DNA of 64,000 nucleotides from NCBI RefSeq assembly GCF_018588885.1, contig NZ_JAFFIW010000019.1:1-64000 (forward strand), read 5' to 3'. The first letter of the stretch is position 1. Each line of letters opens with the position of its first letter. Origin of the DNA: Mesorhizobium sp. dw_380. GTDB taxonomy: Bacteria > Pseudomonadota > Alphaproteobacteria > Rhizobiales > Rhizobiaceae. A model generated the notes under the pieces. That model made no database searches and was not told the DNA's origin. It saw nothing but the letters and a program-made list of their open reading frames with translations. The position numbers and the translations under genes were made by a program. Of the stretch, positions 51,238-59,906 are shown in pieces.

Positions 51238-51240
51238 CTC

Positions 51241-52353
51241 TCAGGCGGAGATGATCTTGGTGTATTCGTCGAGCGCGGCACCGTAGTTCTTGGCGTACCA
51301 ATCCATGTCGAGCGGGATCTGCTTCTTCATGTTCTCCGGATCGACGGGATTGATGCGTTTCTTGTCGGCGGGGATCAGCGCGTCGGTCGCCGGATTGGCC
51401 GGACCCTGGCCGAGCTTGTCGAACATGACGAGCTGCTTTTGCGGATCCTGTGCGCTGGCGATGAACTTCATCGCCGCGTCCTTGCCGCCGGGGTTGTTCT
51501 TGAGCACGGCCAGCGCGCCGGGCGAGATCAGGCCCTGGTCCCAGATGAACTTGATCTTGCCGCCGGAATCCTGCTCGATCAGCGAAGCGCGGGTCGACCA
51601 GACGATGGCCATCGAGGCTTCGCCGTTGAGCAGCACACTCTGGCTCTCTGCGCCACCGCCCCAGTAGGCGACGACGTTTTCCTTGAAAGCGGCGATCTTG
51701 TCATGCGCGCGCTTCAAATCGAGCGGGTAAAGCGAAGCCGGCGCGATGCCGTCGGCCAAAAGGGCCGCTTCCCAGCTCGACACGCCCCATTTGTAGAGCG
51801 AGCGCTTGCCGGGGAACTTCTTCACGTCGAAGAAATCGGCCATACCGGTCGGGGCGTCCTTGCCGTACTTCTCGGAATCATAGGCGATGACGTAGGAGAA
51901 GAAATAGGTCGAGGCGGCATAGTCCCAGCCGAAGCCGGGGCGCATCTTCTTCTTGTCGACGATTGTGTAGTCGATCGGCTCGAGCATGCCTTGCGCGCCG
52001 AGCGTAATGGCCGAGAACGGGTCGACGTCGACCAGATCCCAGGTTGGCGCTCCGCTCTTGAACTGTGCCGCGATTGCACCCTCGGTCGGACCCGACCCGT
52101 CCATCTTGACGGTGATGCCGGTGTCCTTGGTGAAAGCCTGGCCATAGGCCGCATCATAGGCAGTGATGGCGTCGCCGCCCCAGTTGACCAGCACGAGTTC
52201 CTTGGCCGCGGCAAAGGCACCGGTGGAGCGCAGCAGCATCGGCGCGCCGGCGAGCACGAGTGCTGCCAGTTGCGTGAACTGGCGGCGCGAAATCTCGCCG
52301 CGTCTCGTCCTCTCGGACAGCGTTTCGATCGCTTGTTTTTTGGTGTCGTTCAT
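51241..52353 (-). CDS. Spermidine/putrescine-type ABC substrate-binding protein, Tat-exported
   Basis: 370 residues. The N-terminus has a twin-arginine signal (RRGEISRRQFTQLAALVLAGAP) rather than a plain Sec signal. The mature protein is a PotD-like periplasmic binding protein: LVLVNWGGDAITAYDAAYGQAFTKDTGITVKMDGSGPTEG, then WDLVDVDPFSAITLGAQGMLEPIDY and GDYAASTYFFSYVIAY-type strands. It delivers the substrate to the PotB/PotC-like permease. Two hairpins follow in the spacer to the permease gene. Confidence 0.92.
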   Translation of the reverse strand: MNDTKKQAIETLSERTRRGEISRRQFTQLAALVLAGAPMLLRSTGAFAAAKELVLVNWGGDAITAYDAAYGQAFTKDTGITVKMDGSGPTEGAIAAQFKSGAPTWDLVDVDPFSAITLGAQGMLEPIDYTIVDKKKMRPGFGWDYAASTYFFSYVIAYDSEKYGKDAPTGMADFFDVKKFPGKRSLYKWGVSSWEAALLADGIAPASLYPLDLKRAHDKIAAFKENVVAYWGGGAESQSVLLNGEASMAIVWSTRASLIEQDSGGKIKFIWDQGLISPGALAVLKNNPGGKDAAMKFIASAQDPQKQLVMFDKLGQGPANPATDALIPADKKRINPVDPENMKKQIPLDMDWYAKNYGAALDEYTKIISA

Positions 52354-52421
52354 GTCAGTTCCCCTTTGTTTTAGTTGATTGTTTCCGGAATCTGGTGCGG
52401 CAGATCAGGCCACGCCGACGC

Positions 52422-53516
52422 TCATTGTCCTCCTTCCGGAAGGAGGAAACCCTTTTCTGCCGGCCAGGTCAGCCAGACGGAATTGCCTTTGCTCAGTGCC
52501 GCGGCCGCGACCTCGTTCGGCACCGAGACGGTCACCCTGGCGCCCTGCCGCGTCGTCAAATCGAGCTTGGTCGCGGCACCCAGATAGGTCGAGGCGATGG
52601 CGGTCGCGGCAATGCCGTTCTCGCCGGCGGCCGCTTCACGCGCGATCGACATGTGTTCGGGCCGGATCGCCAGGATAGCGTCGCCGCGGACTTTCTCGGC
52701 CTTGCAGTGCATGCTGACCGCGCGGTCCTCGCAGACGCCGATCGAGCCATTGTCGGCGGGCCTGACCCCCTTCAGCGGCAGCATGTTGATCTCGCCGAGG
52801 AACTCGGCGACGAAACGGTTATCCGGCCGGTCGTACACTTCATCCGGCGCACCGACCTGCAGCAGTTTGCCGTGGTTGAAGATGGCGACGCGCGACGACA
52901 ACGCCAGCGCTTCGCTCTGGTCGTGGGTGACGAAGACGAAAGTGGTGCCGGTTTCCTGGTGCAGGCGCTTCATCTCGGCCTGCATCTGGCCGCGCAGGCC
53001 CTTGTCCAGCGCCGAGAACGGCTCGTCGAGCAGGAGCACGCCCGGCTCGAACACCAGCGCCCGGGCCAGCGCCACGCGCTGCTGTTGGCCGCCCGAGAGC
53101 TGCGATGGCAGTTTCTTCTCGTGGCCGATCAGACCGACGCGCTCGATCATCTCGCCGACGCGCTTCTTGATCTCGCTCGCCGATTTCTTGCGGACCTTGA
53201 GCGGGAAAGCGATGTTGGCCTCGACGCTCATATGCGGGAACAGCGCATAGCCCTGGAACACCATGCCGGCGGCGCGCTGCTCGGCCGGACGATCGGTGAT
53301 GTCGGTGCCGTCGCTGAACAGCCGGCCCTCGGTCGGCTGCACGAAGCCGGCCAGGATCATCAGGAAGGTGGTCTTGCCCGAGCCGGAGGGCCCGAGCAGC
53401 GTCAGGAATTCGCCGCGGCCGATATCAAGCGTCAGATTGTCCAACGCACGGAACGAGCCGAAGCTCTTGCCGATCCCGATTGCCTTGATCTCTGCGGCCC
53501 GGCCGGGTTGCTGCAT
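52422..53516 (-). CDS. ABC transporter ATP-binding protein, PotA-like
   Basis: 364 residues. Nucleotide-binding domain: Walker A GPSGSGKTTFLM, Q-loop GMVFQGYALFPHMSVEANIAFPL, signature LSGGQQQRVALARAL and Walker B GVLLLDEPFSALD, plus the H-loop TFVFVTHDQSEALALSS. The C-terminal TOBE domain (from about 240) ends with the VWLTWPAEKGFLLPEGG tail. It is the first gene of the minus-strand importer operon, 68 bases before the binding-protein gene. Confidence 0.93.
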   Translation of the reverse strand: MQQPGRAAEIKAIGIGKSFGSFRALDNLTLDIGRGEFLTLLGPSGSGKTTFLMILAGFVQPTEGRLFSDGTDITDRPAEQRAAGMVFQGYALFPHMSVEANIAFPLKVRKKSASEIKKRVGEMIERVGLIGHEKKLPSQLSGGQQQRVALARALVFEPGVLLLDEPFSALDKGLRGQMQAEMKRLHQETGTTFVFVTHDQSEALALSSRVAIFNHGKLLQVGAPDEVYDRPDNRFVAEFLGEINMLPLKGVRPADNGSIGVCEDRAVSMHCKAEKVRGDAILAIRPEHMSIAREAAAGENGIAATAIASTYLGAATKLDLTTRQGARVTVSVPNEVAAAALSKGNSVWLTWPAEKGFLLPEGGQ

Positions 53517-53619
53517 CCTGCCTCTTCCTCAGTCCCAAGAGGAAATCGTAGGCAGGCCGGCGGCTCACCGCAACCGAATAGTTTTCGCCTGATCGGCAAA
53601 TTTGATTCATCTATGGTGG

Positions 53620-54516
53620 TCAATACGGCCTGACCGGGTTCTCCGACAACTTCGACCTCAGCCAGCCCCCGAACGCCTCCAGCACCGGATGGCTTGCTTT
53701 CGCGTGCTCGGAGACCAGGTAATAGGAACGCGGCGACTTGATCGCGATGTCGAACGGCCTGACCAACCGGCCTTCGCTGAGCGCCCGCCGGCTGGTCAGC
53801 TCGTCGCCCATGGCAATGCCCTGGCCGGCGATCGCCGCCGAGAAGACGAGGTTCATGTCGGAAAAGAAGATACCGCCCTCGGTGTCGGGGTTTTCCACCT
53901 TGGACAGCGCCAGCCAGCGCGCCCAATCCTCGGTGTCATCGAGATGGAGCAGATTGGCGCGCAGCACGTCGGCTGGCCGGGAAAAGCCGCCGACCTTGTT
54001 GAGCAGCGTCGGACTGCACAGCGGCGTGAACGAAATTTCGCAAAGCAGTTCGACGGCACGGTTCGGCCAGTTGCCGACACCGAAGGCGATGAAGGCATCG
54101 GCGTCGGCATTGCTGACATCGTCGAGCCGCCTGGGGGTCAGGATGCGCAGCGCCACGTCAGGATACATCTGCCGGAACTCACCGATATGGGTGCACAAAA
54201 ACAGCGAGGCGAAGCCCGGCGTGCAGGACACTGCGAACGAGCCGCCGACGCCGGTGCCGGCATCGCCCGTTACCGCGTCGCCGAGCACGGTCAGCGCCTT
54301 GCGCACGTCGCTGGCATAGCGCTGGCCGCGCGGGGTGAGCGCCACGCCCTTGCCGATGCGTTCCAGCAGATCGAAGCCGAGATCGCGCTCCAGCAGCCGC
54401 AACTGGTGGCTGACAGCGCTGCGGGTCAGATGCAGTTCGTCGGCGGCGCGCCAGACGCTGCCATGACGGGCGAAACTGTCGAGGGCGCGCAGCGCCTGTG
54501 TGGAGGGAATTCTCAA
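53620..54516 (-). CDS. LysR-family transcriptional regulator
   Basis: 298 residues. N-terminal winged helix: MRIPSTQALRALDSFARHGSVWRAADELHLTRSAVSHQLRLLERDLGFDLLERIGKGVALTPRGQRYA. The remainder is the LysR effector domain with GGSFAVSCTPGFASLFL and LTPRRLDDV. It is divergent from the M20 amidohydrolase gene across 75 bases and upstream of the importer ATPase gene, so it probably controls both. GcvA-like features are visible (LDSFARHGS), a subfamily that often controls nearby amino acid or amine genes. Confidence 0.9.
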   Translation of the reverse strand: MRIPSTQALRALDSFARHGSVWRAADELHLTRSAVSHQLRLLERDLGFDLLERIGKGVALTPRGQRYASDVRKALTVLGDAVTGDAGTGVGGSFAVSCTPGFASLFLCTHIGEFRQMYPDVALRILTPRRLDDVSNADADAFIAFGVGNWPNRAVELLCEISFTPLCSPTLLNKVGGFSRPADVLRANLLHLDDTEDWARWLALSKVENPDTEGGIFFSDMNLVFSAAIAGQGIAMGDELTSRRALSEGRLVRPFDIAIKSPRSYYLVSEHAKASHPVLEAFGGWLRSKLSENPVRPY

Positions 54517-54591
54517 GAGGTGAACCGAATTTGCACGAACCGGAAAAACATATCACTTTTTGGCGAGCCGCTTCACTGCTTTCTTTCATGC

Positions 54592-56178
54592 ATGGACAAA
54601 CCGGTGACGACATCGGCGCAAGAAACCGCGCTTGCCTGCCTCGACGGCATCCAGCCACTGCTGTCCGCCTGGACGCGCACCATCTTCGATTTCGGTGAGA
54701 CCGCCTGGCGCGAATACCAGTCGGCCGCGTGGTATGTGGCGCGGCTGAAGCATGAGGGCTTTTCCGTCGAGGAAGGCTCGGGCGGCATGCCGACCGCATT
54801 CTGTGCCCATTGGACGAATGGCGCCGGGCCGACCATCGGCATGTACGCCGAATATGACGCCGTCCCCGGCAACTGCCAGGACGCGGTGACGGTAAAGCAG
54901 CCGCGGCCCGGTCTTGGCATCGAGGCCGGCGGCCACACCGATCCGCATTCGGGGCTCGGCATGGCAAGCCTCGGCGGCCTGCTCGCCACCAAGGCGGCCA
55001 TGCAGCGCCACGGTATTCCGGGCACGCTGCGCTTCACCGGAGAGCCGGCCGAGAAGGTACGCGGCTCGAAGCCGATCCATGCGGCCAAGGGCTATTATGA
55101 CGGCCTTGCCGGCATGATCTCCTTCCATCCCTTCTACATGCTGCCGCTCTGCAACACGGCGCGCTGGGACACGCATTGCGGCGCCGCCTACGCCATGATC
55201 TATCGCTTCATCTGCGACGAGTCCGAAAATTGGGTTCGCGCCGGTGACAGCGCACCGATCCCGCAGGCGCATTCGGCGGTACGGGCACCGGGCGCCAACG
55301 ACGCGCTGATGATGATGTACATGGCCTCCAAGGCGCTGCGCGATTCCATGCTGCCGCACCAGGGCGGCTGGTCGATCAGCGAAGCGATCCTGACCGCCGG
55401 CCAAGCCACCGCCGACAATCTGCCGGCGGGACTGGCCGAGATCCAGTACATGATCCGTGTGCCGACCATTGCCATGGCCGAACAAGTCACCGCCGTGCTC
55501 GACCGCAATGCACAGGCAGCGGCCAGCATGAGCGGCTGCCGCACCGAGCGGCACTGGGTGTCGAAGTCGCGGCCGGGGCTCGCCAATCACGCCATGGCCG
55601 AGATTGCCTATGAAGCGCTGGCGACGGTCGGGCCGCCGCACTGGGACGAAGCCGCCAAGGCGATCGCGCGCGAAATCCAGGTCAATGCCGGAGGAATGGC
55701 GGCGGAAGAACCGTTCATCGACGAGTTGGAGCGGCTGATTTCACCACAGGAAGCCGAGGCGATCCTGCGCCGCGACCTGCCGCCCTCGCAGGTGAATTCG
55801 ACCTCCGACGACTATACCGACATGAGTTGGCATGCGCCGACCGCGCGCTTCTATGTCGCGCGCCCGGCGCTGCGTTCGGCAAATGGCCACGCCTACCCGG
55901 CCTGGGCGATGAATGCGCTGGGCGGCATTCCCGGCACGATCGACCCGATGGTGACCTGCGCGGCCAAGACGGTTGCCCTGGCGGCGCTCCGCCTGCTCGA
56001 GGACAAGACCGTCCGCCATAAGGCGATGGACGAATTCGTCACCCGCACCGGCGGCGGCATCGGTGGCTCGAACTGGATCGCACCACTCTGCGACTACGAG
56101 CCTCCGATCAATTTCCGCTGGCCGGAATATGTCACCACCGCGCGCGGCTGCGACTGGTGGATTCCAAGCAATACATGA
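54592..56178 (+). CDS. M20 family amidohydrolase, AbgB-like
   Basis: 528 residues from the ATG at 54592 (MDKPVTTSAQETALACLDGIQ). Family hallmarks: ETAWREYQSAAWYVARLKHEGFSVEEG, TIGMYAEYDAVPGNCQDAV (metal-binding Asp region), GHTDPHSGLGMASLGGLLATKAAMQRHGIPGTLRFTGEPAEKVRGSKP (His and Glu ligands), and FTSDDYTDMSWHAPTARFYVA-type C-terminal motifs. Relatives hydrolyse amide bonds such as p-aminobenzoyl-glutamate. It is divergent from the LysR gene and upstream of the guanidino-hydrolase gene, with 40 bases between. The natural substrate is unknown. Confidence 0.88.
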   Translation: MDKPVTTSAQETALACLDGIQPLLSAWTRTIFDFGETAWREYQSAAWYVARLKHEGFSVEEGSGGMPTAFCAHWTNGAGPTIGMYAEYDAVPGNCQDAVTVKQPRPGLGIEAGGHTDPHSGLGMASLGGLLATKAAMQRHGIPGTLRFTGEPAEKVRGSKPIHAAKGYYDGLAGMISFHPFYMLPLCNTARWDTHCGAAYAMIYRFICDESENWVRAGDSAPIPQAHSAVRAPGANDALMMMYMASKALRDSMLPHQGGWSISEAILTAGQATADNLPAGLAEIQYMIRVPTIAMAEQVTAVLDRNAQAAASMSGCRTERHWVSKSRPGLANHAMAEIAYEALATVGPPHWDEAAKAIAREIQVNAGGMAAEEPFIDELERLISPQEAEAILRRDLPPSQVNSTSDDYTDMSWHAPTARFYVARPALRSANGHAYPAWAMNALGGIPGTIDPMVTCAAKTVALAALRLLEDKTVRHKAMDEFVTRTGGGIGGSNWIAPLCDYEPPINFRWPEYVTTARGCDWWIPSNT

Positions 56179-56218
56179 CCCGACCAACTCTTGAGAACAA
56201 GCCCACGAGGAGAACCGC

Positions 56219-57151
56219 ATGACCGTTCATGATCGCATCGTCGCCGAGCCGTTTTCGCTGCAGCGCCGCAACCCGGCCGGCGGCACCAAGCCGCTGACCG
56301 CCTGGGGCTTTGCCAACGAAACCGACGTGCTGACCGACGTGCTGCTGGGTTCGCCGAATTTCCTGCGCCATCTGTCGACCAGTTCGCTATCGCGAAAACA
56401 TCTGCGCGAGGCGCCCTGCAACGTCCAGATCGCGCAGGCACAGCACAAGGATCTGGTCGCCGCCTATGAGCATTTCGGCGTCAACATCCACTGGCACGAG
56501 CCGACACCGGAGCTGCCGATGCAGGTCTATTCCCGCGATTCCAGCGTGATGACGCCTTACGGCGCCATCATCACCGCCATGGCCAATTGGTGGCGGCGCG
56601 GCGAGAATTATGCCGCGATCCGGACCTACGAAAAACTCGGCATCCCGATCTACGACATGGTCACTGCCGGAACTTTCGAGGGCGGCGACTTCAATGTCAT
56701 CGAGGACGGCGTGGTGCTGATCGGCTGCGGCGGCGCCCGCACGCAAGAGGAAGGCGCGCGTCAGGTGCAGGCCTGGTTCGAGAAGGAAGGCTGGGAGACC
56801 CGCATCGCCTTCATCGACGAATATTACGTGCATATCGACCTGATGGTGGTGCCGATCGCGGAAAAGCTCACCGCCGTCTGCCTCGCCTGCACCGAACCCG
56901 GCATTGTCGACTGGCTGAAGGGCAAGGGCCACGAGATCATCGACGTGCCGTTCCAGGATACGATGGCATTGGGCTGCAACTTCATGTCTCTGGGCAGGGA
57001 TCGGGTGATCGCGCCGACCTCCAGCCAAACGCTGATCGGCCAGCTCAAGGCGCGGGGCTTCGAGGTCGCGGCCGTCGATATGAGCGAAATCTCCAAGACC
57101 GGCGGCGGCATCCATTGCATGGCCCAGGCACTGAAGCGCGAAGCGGCGTAA
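56219..57151 (+). CDS. Guanidino-group hydrolase of the DDAH/arginine deiminase superfamily
   Basis: 310 residues. The catalytic residues are all found: Glu154 and Asp157 in GTFEGGDFN, His205 in YYVHIDLMVVPI and Cys300 in GGGIHCMAQAL. The early ELPMQVYSRDSSVMTPYGAIIT carries a further substrate-binding Asp. Enzymes of this superfamily hydrolyse guanidino carbons, e.g. methylarginine to citrulline plus amine, or act as amidinotransferases. ACGAGGAGAACCGC before the ATG is the ribosome-binding site. It follows the M20 gene after 40 bases, and a strong terminator follows at 57218. The exact substrate is unknown. Confidence 0.88.
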   Translation: MTVHDRIVAEPFSLQRRNPAGGTKPLTAWGFANETDVLTDVLLGSPNFLRHLSTSSLSRKHLREAPCNVQIAQAQHKDLVAAYEHFGVNIHWHEPTPELPMQVYSRDSSVMTPYGAIITAMANWWRRGENYAAIRTYEKLGIPIYDMVTAGTFEGGDFNVIEDGVVLIGCGGARTQEEGARQVQAWFEKEGWETRIAFIDEYYVHIDLMVVPIAEKLTAVCLACTEPGIVDWLKGKGHEIIDVPFQDTMALGCNFMSLGRDRVIAPTSSQTLIGQLKARGFEVAAVDMSEISKTGGGIHCMAQALKREAA

Positions 57152-57217
57152 AAGGCGGCCTCCCTCGCGAGCGTTGGAAAGGCGGGCACGGCGGCTGCCC
57201 TGGCGGGACCCCTGGTT

Positions 57218-57272
57218 CCGATCCGAGCGTTGTCCGATTTTCACGGGATGGACAACGCCCGGGATCGGTTTT
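57218..57272 (+). terminator. Terminator with a two-step stem
   Basis: CCGATCC (57218-57224) pairs with GGATCGG (57262-57268), and inside it GCGTTGTCC (57227-57235) pairs with GGACAACGC (57250-57258). TTTT follows. It lies between the guanidino-hydrolase gene and the HTH-cupin gene. Confidence 0.85.
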
Positions 57273-57310
57273 ACGAGTCAGCCAGCCAGCGGAGATGTTC
57301 GCCTCCCCCA

Positions 57311-57928
57311 ATGAACAAGATCGATACCCATAACAGCAATGGCAGTGACGAGCGCTCGACCGCCACCAGCCTCTTGCGGCTTGGCACGAGGCTGAAGCTC
57401 TCCCGGCAGACGCGCGGCCTGACCCTGAAGGCGCTTGCCGCCGCCGCCAACTGCTCTGAGAGCCTGCTTTCCAAAGTGGAGAACGGCAAGGTCTCGCCCT
57501 CCCTTCCCATGCTTCATCGGCTTGTCGAGGTGCTCGGCACCAACATCGGCTGGATGTTCGAGGAGTCCGATGGCGAGGAAGGCATTGTCTTCAGGGCTGG
57601 AGCACGGCCTCTCATTGCGCTCGATCCGCTTCGGCGTGGCGAGGGTATTTCACTCGAGCGTGTCATTCCCTATTCGCCAGGCCATCTCCTGCAGTGCAAC
57701 ATCCATCATATCGAGGCCGGCGGTGAAAGCGCCGGCCCGATCCAGCATGCAGGCGAGGAAGTCGGCTATCTGCTGGAAGGCGCCATCGAACTGATGGTCG
57801 GTGGAAAGACGTTTCGCCTGTCCGCTGGCGATTCTTTCGTTTTCGACTCCGAACTGCCGCACTGGTACCGTAATGTCGGTGATGAACGCGCCAGCATTTT
57901 CTGGGTTAACACGCCGGCGACATTCTGA
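57311..57928 (+). CDS. HTH (XRE)-cupin transcriptional regulator
   Basis: 205 residues from the ATG at 57311. N-terminal helix-turn-helix: LGTRLKLSRQTRGLTLKALAAAANCSESLLSKVENGKVSPSLPMLHRLVEVLGTNIGWMF. C-terminal cupin: ERVIPYSPGHLLQCNIHHIEAGGESAGPIQHAGEEVGYLLEGAIELMVGGKTFRLSAGDSFVFDSELPHWYRNVGDERASIFWVNTP, with metal-binding His and Glu (QHAGEE) and the HWYRN motif. It is of the SutR/PuuR type. It lies just upstream of the sugar importer operon, with two palindromes in between that are its likely operators. Confidence 0.9.
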   Translation: MNKIDTHNSNGSDERSTATSLLRLGTRLKLSRQTRGLTLKALAAAANCSESLLSKVENGKVSPSLPMLHRLVEVLGTNIGWMFEESDGEEGIVFRAGARPLIALDPLRRGEGISLERVIPYSPGHLLQCNIHHIEAGGESAGPIQHAGEEVGYLLEGAIELMVGGKTFRLSAGDSFVFDSELPHWYRNVGDERASIFWVNTPATF

Positions 57929-57963
57929 TTTGGCGAACCCTGTCTCCTTTCGTCGACGCTAAT

Positions 57964-57996
57964 TCAAGTTACTTGACAAGAAATCAAGTATCTTGA
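57964..57996. promoter_or_regulatory. Tandem palindromic operators of the sugar importer operon
   Basis: Two near-identical palindromes, TCAAG-TTA-CTTGA (57964-57976) and TCAAG-TAT-CTTGA (57984-57996), are spaced 20 bases centre to centre, about two helical turns. They lie between the HTH-cupin regulator and the binding-protein gene, where the promoter should be. A cooperative two-dimer repressor site is likely; the HTH-cupin protein is the obvious binder. Confidence 0.8.
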
Positions 57997-58068
57997 ATTA
58001 TCCACCTGCGCTCAGGCGCCAGGTGAGCCCGATCAAGGGCCTTTTCCGCAAAACCAAGGGGAACCGGA

Positions 58069-59010
58069 ATGCGTCTTATCAACATCCTTTCAGGCTGCGC
58101 CGCAGCCATCGCCATGACCGTCGCGCTCGGCTCTGCCTCCGCCATGGCCGAGACCTATGCGCTCGTCACTATCAACCAGCAGGCCCTGTTCTTCAACCAG
58201 ATCAATGACGGTGCCAAGGCAGCCGCAAAAGCTGCTGGTGTCGACCTCGTCATCTTCAACGCCAACAATGTGCCGAGCGCGCAAAACGACGCGATCGAGA
58301 ACTACATCACTCAGAAGGTCGACGGCATCATTCTCGTCGCTATCGATGTCAACGGTGTGAAACCGGCGATCACCGCGGCCAAGGCTGCCGGCATTCCGGT
58401 CATTGCCATCGACGCGCAGATCCCGAATGGCGACAATGTCGCCTTCGTCGGTGTCGACAACACCAAGGCGGGCGAGGATATCGGCAAATTCTACGCCGAC
58501 TACGTCAAGACCAAGATGAATGGAACCGCCAAGATCGGCGTTGTCGGCGCGCTCAATTCCTTCATCCAGAACCAGCGCCTCGACGGTTTCAAGAAGGCCG
58601 TCGCTGACAGCGGCCAGAAGGTCACTTTCCTCGACACGGTCGACGGCCAGAACGTGCAGGACGTCGCCCTGTCCGCTTCCGAGAACCTGATGACCGCCAA
58701 TGCCGACATGACGACGCTTTACGCGACTGGCGAGCCGGCTCTGCTCGGCGCGGTGTCCGCCGTCACCAGCCAGGGCCGCACCGGCGACGTCAAGGTGTTC
58801 GGCTGGGACCTGACCAAGTCGGCGGTAAAAGGTCTTGAAGAGGGCTGGGTGATCGCCGTCGTCCAGCAGGATCCGGCCGGTGAAGGCAAGGCCGCCATCG
58901 AAGCCTTCGGCAAGCTCAAGAAGGGCGAGAAGATCGATCCGATCATCAATGTGCCAGTCACCATCGTGACCAAGGAAAATGTCGGCCAGTTCAAGGACAT
59001 GTTCAAGTAG
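58069..59010 (+). CDS. Sugar ABC transporter substrate-binding protein (CUT2, RbsB-like)
   Basis: 313 residues. The signal peptide MRLINILSGCAAAIAMTVALGSASAMA precedes a type I periplasmic binding domain: TYALVTINQQALFFNQINDGAKAAAKAAGVDLVIFNANNVPSAQNDAIENYITQKVDGIILVAIDVNGVKPAI, then AGIPVIAIDAQ and VFGWDLTKSAVKGLEEGWVIAVVQQDPAGEG. It resembles ribose and autoinducer-type binding proteins. It is the first gene of the operon, with the ATPase and permease following. The sugar is unknown. Confidence 0.92.
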   Translation: MRLINILSGCAAAIAMTVALGSASAMAETYALVTINQQALFFNQINDGAKAAAKAAGVDLVIFNANNVPSAQNDAIENYITQKVDGIILVAIDVNGVKPAITAAKAAGIPVIAIDAQIPNGDNVAFVGVDNTKAGEDIGKFYADYVKTKMNGTAKIGVVGALNSFIQNQRLDGFKKAVADSGQKVTFLDTVDGQNVQDVALSASENLMTANADMTTLYATGEPALLGAVSAVTSQGRTGDVKVFGWDLTKSAVKGLEEGWVIAVVQQDPAGEGKAAIEAFGKLKKGEKIDPIINVPVTIVTKENVGQFKDMFK

Positions 59011-59105
59011 TATCCTCCCTAGACGGCCGGGCCGCGCATCGACCTGATGGGTCGTTGCGCGGCCCGGCGACCGACTGAACATGTCGCGCCCAGAGAATTG
59101 GAACC

Positions 59106-59906
59106 ATGATGAGCGATGGCGAGACCTACCGTGTCAGGATGACCGGTATTTCCAAACGGTACGGCCCTATCCAGACGCTGGACGATGTTTCTCTGAACCT
59201 GAAGCCGGGCGAGGTGCTCGGCCTGGTCGGCGACAATGGCGCCGGCAAATCCACGCTCAGCAAGGTTCTGTCCGGTGCCGTCATTCCGGATTCCGGCAGC
59301 ATCGAGATAGACGGAAAGTCCGTATCTTTTTCGTCGCCGGCCGATGCGCGTGCCGCACGGGTGGAGATGGTCTACCAGGACCTTTCGCTCTGCGACACGG
59401 TGGATGTGGCGGGCAATCTCTTCCTTGGCCGCGAGCCGCGCCGCCATGTCCTCGGCGTCCCCTTTCTCGACAACAAGCGCATGCACGACGAGACGCGCAA
59501 CATGCTCGACCGGCTCGGCATCGTCATCGCCGATACGAAGCTCAAGGTTGAGAACCTCTCCGGCGGACAGCGCCAGTCCATCGCCATCGGCCGCGCCGCC
59601 TCCTTCGATCCGTCGGTGCTGATCATGGACGAACCGACGGCGGCCCTTGCGGTGGCGGAAGTCGAAGCGGTTCTGGAGCTCATTCGCGCCGTCAGCGCCC
59701 GCGGTGTCAGCGTCATCCTCATCACCCATCGCCTGCAGGATCTGTTCCTGGTCTGCGACCGCATCCAGGTCATGTACGAAGGCCGCAACGTCGCCGAACG
59801 CAGGATCGGCGACACCAGCATCGAGGAGGTCGTCAACCTGATCGTCGGCCGGAAATTCAACGCGCGTTCGGCGCGCGCCAGCCGCGATGAGGGGGTACAG
59901 CCATGA
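59106..59906 (+). CDS. Sugar ABC transporter ATP-binding protein, single-domain CUT2 type
   Basis: 266 residues, one ATPase domain: Walker A VGDNGAGKSTLSKVLSG, Q-loop MVYQDLSLCDTVDVAGNLFLGR, signature NLSGGQRQSIAIGRAA and Walker B DPSVLIMDEPTAALAVAEVE. CUT2 ATPases such as RbsA usually carry two fused domains of about 500 residues; this one is half that size, like FrcA, so two copies should assemble. It starts 95 bases after the binding-protein stop and overlaps the permease start by four bases. It may start at ATG 59109. Confidence 0.93.
   Translation: MMSDGETYRVRMTGISKRYGPIQTLDDVSLNLKPGEVLGLVGDNGAGKSTLSKVLSGAVIPDSGSIEIDGKSVSFSSPADARAARVEMVYQDLSLCDTVDVAGNLFLGREPRRHVLGVPFLDNKRMHDETRNMLDRLGIVIADTKLKVENLSGGQRQSIAIGRAASFDPSVLIMDEPTAALAVAEVEAVLELIRAVSARGVSVILITHRLQDLFLVCDRIQVMYEGRNVAERRIGDTSIEEVVNLIVGRKFNARSARASRDEGVQP

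Noticed and set aside
53602..54591. Upstream extension of the M20 hydrolase frame
   Set aside because: It runs antisense to the LysR gene. The M20 protein starts at ATG 54592 with a normal N-terminus.
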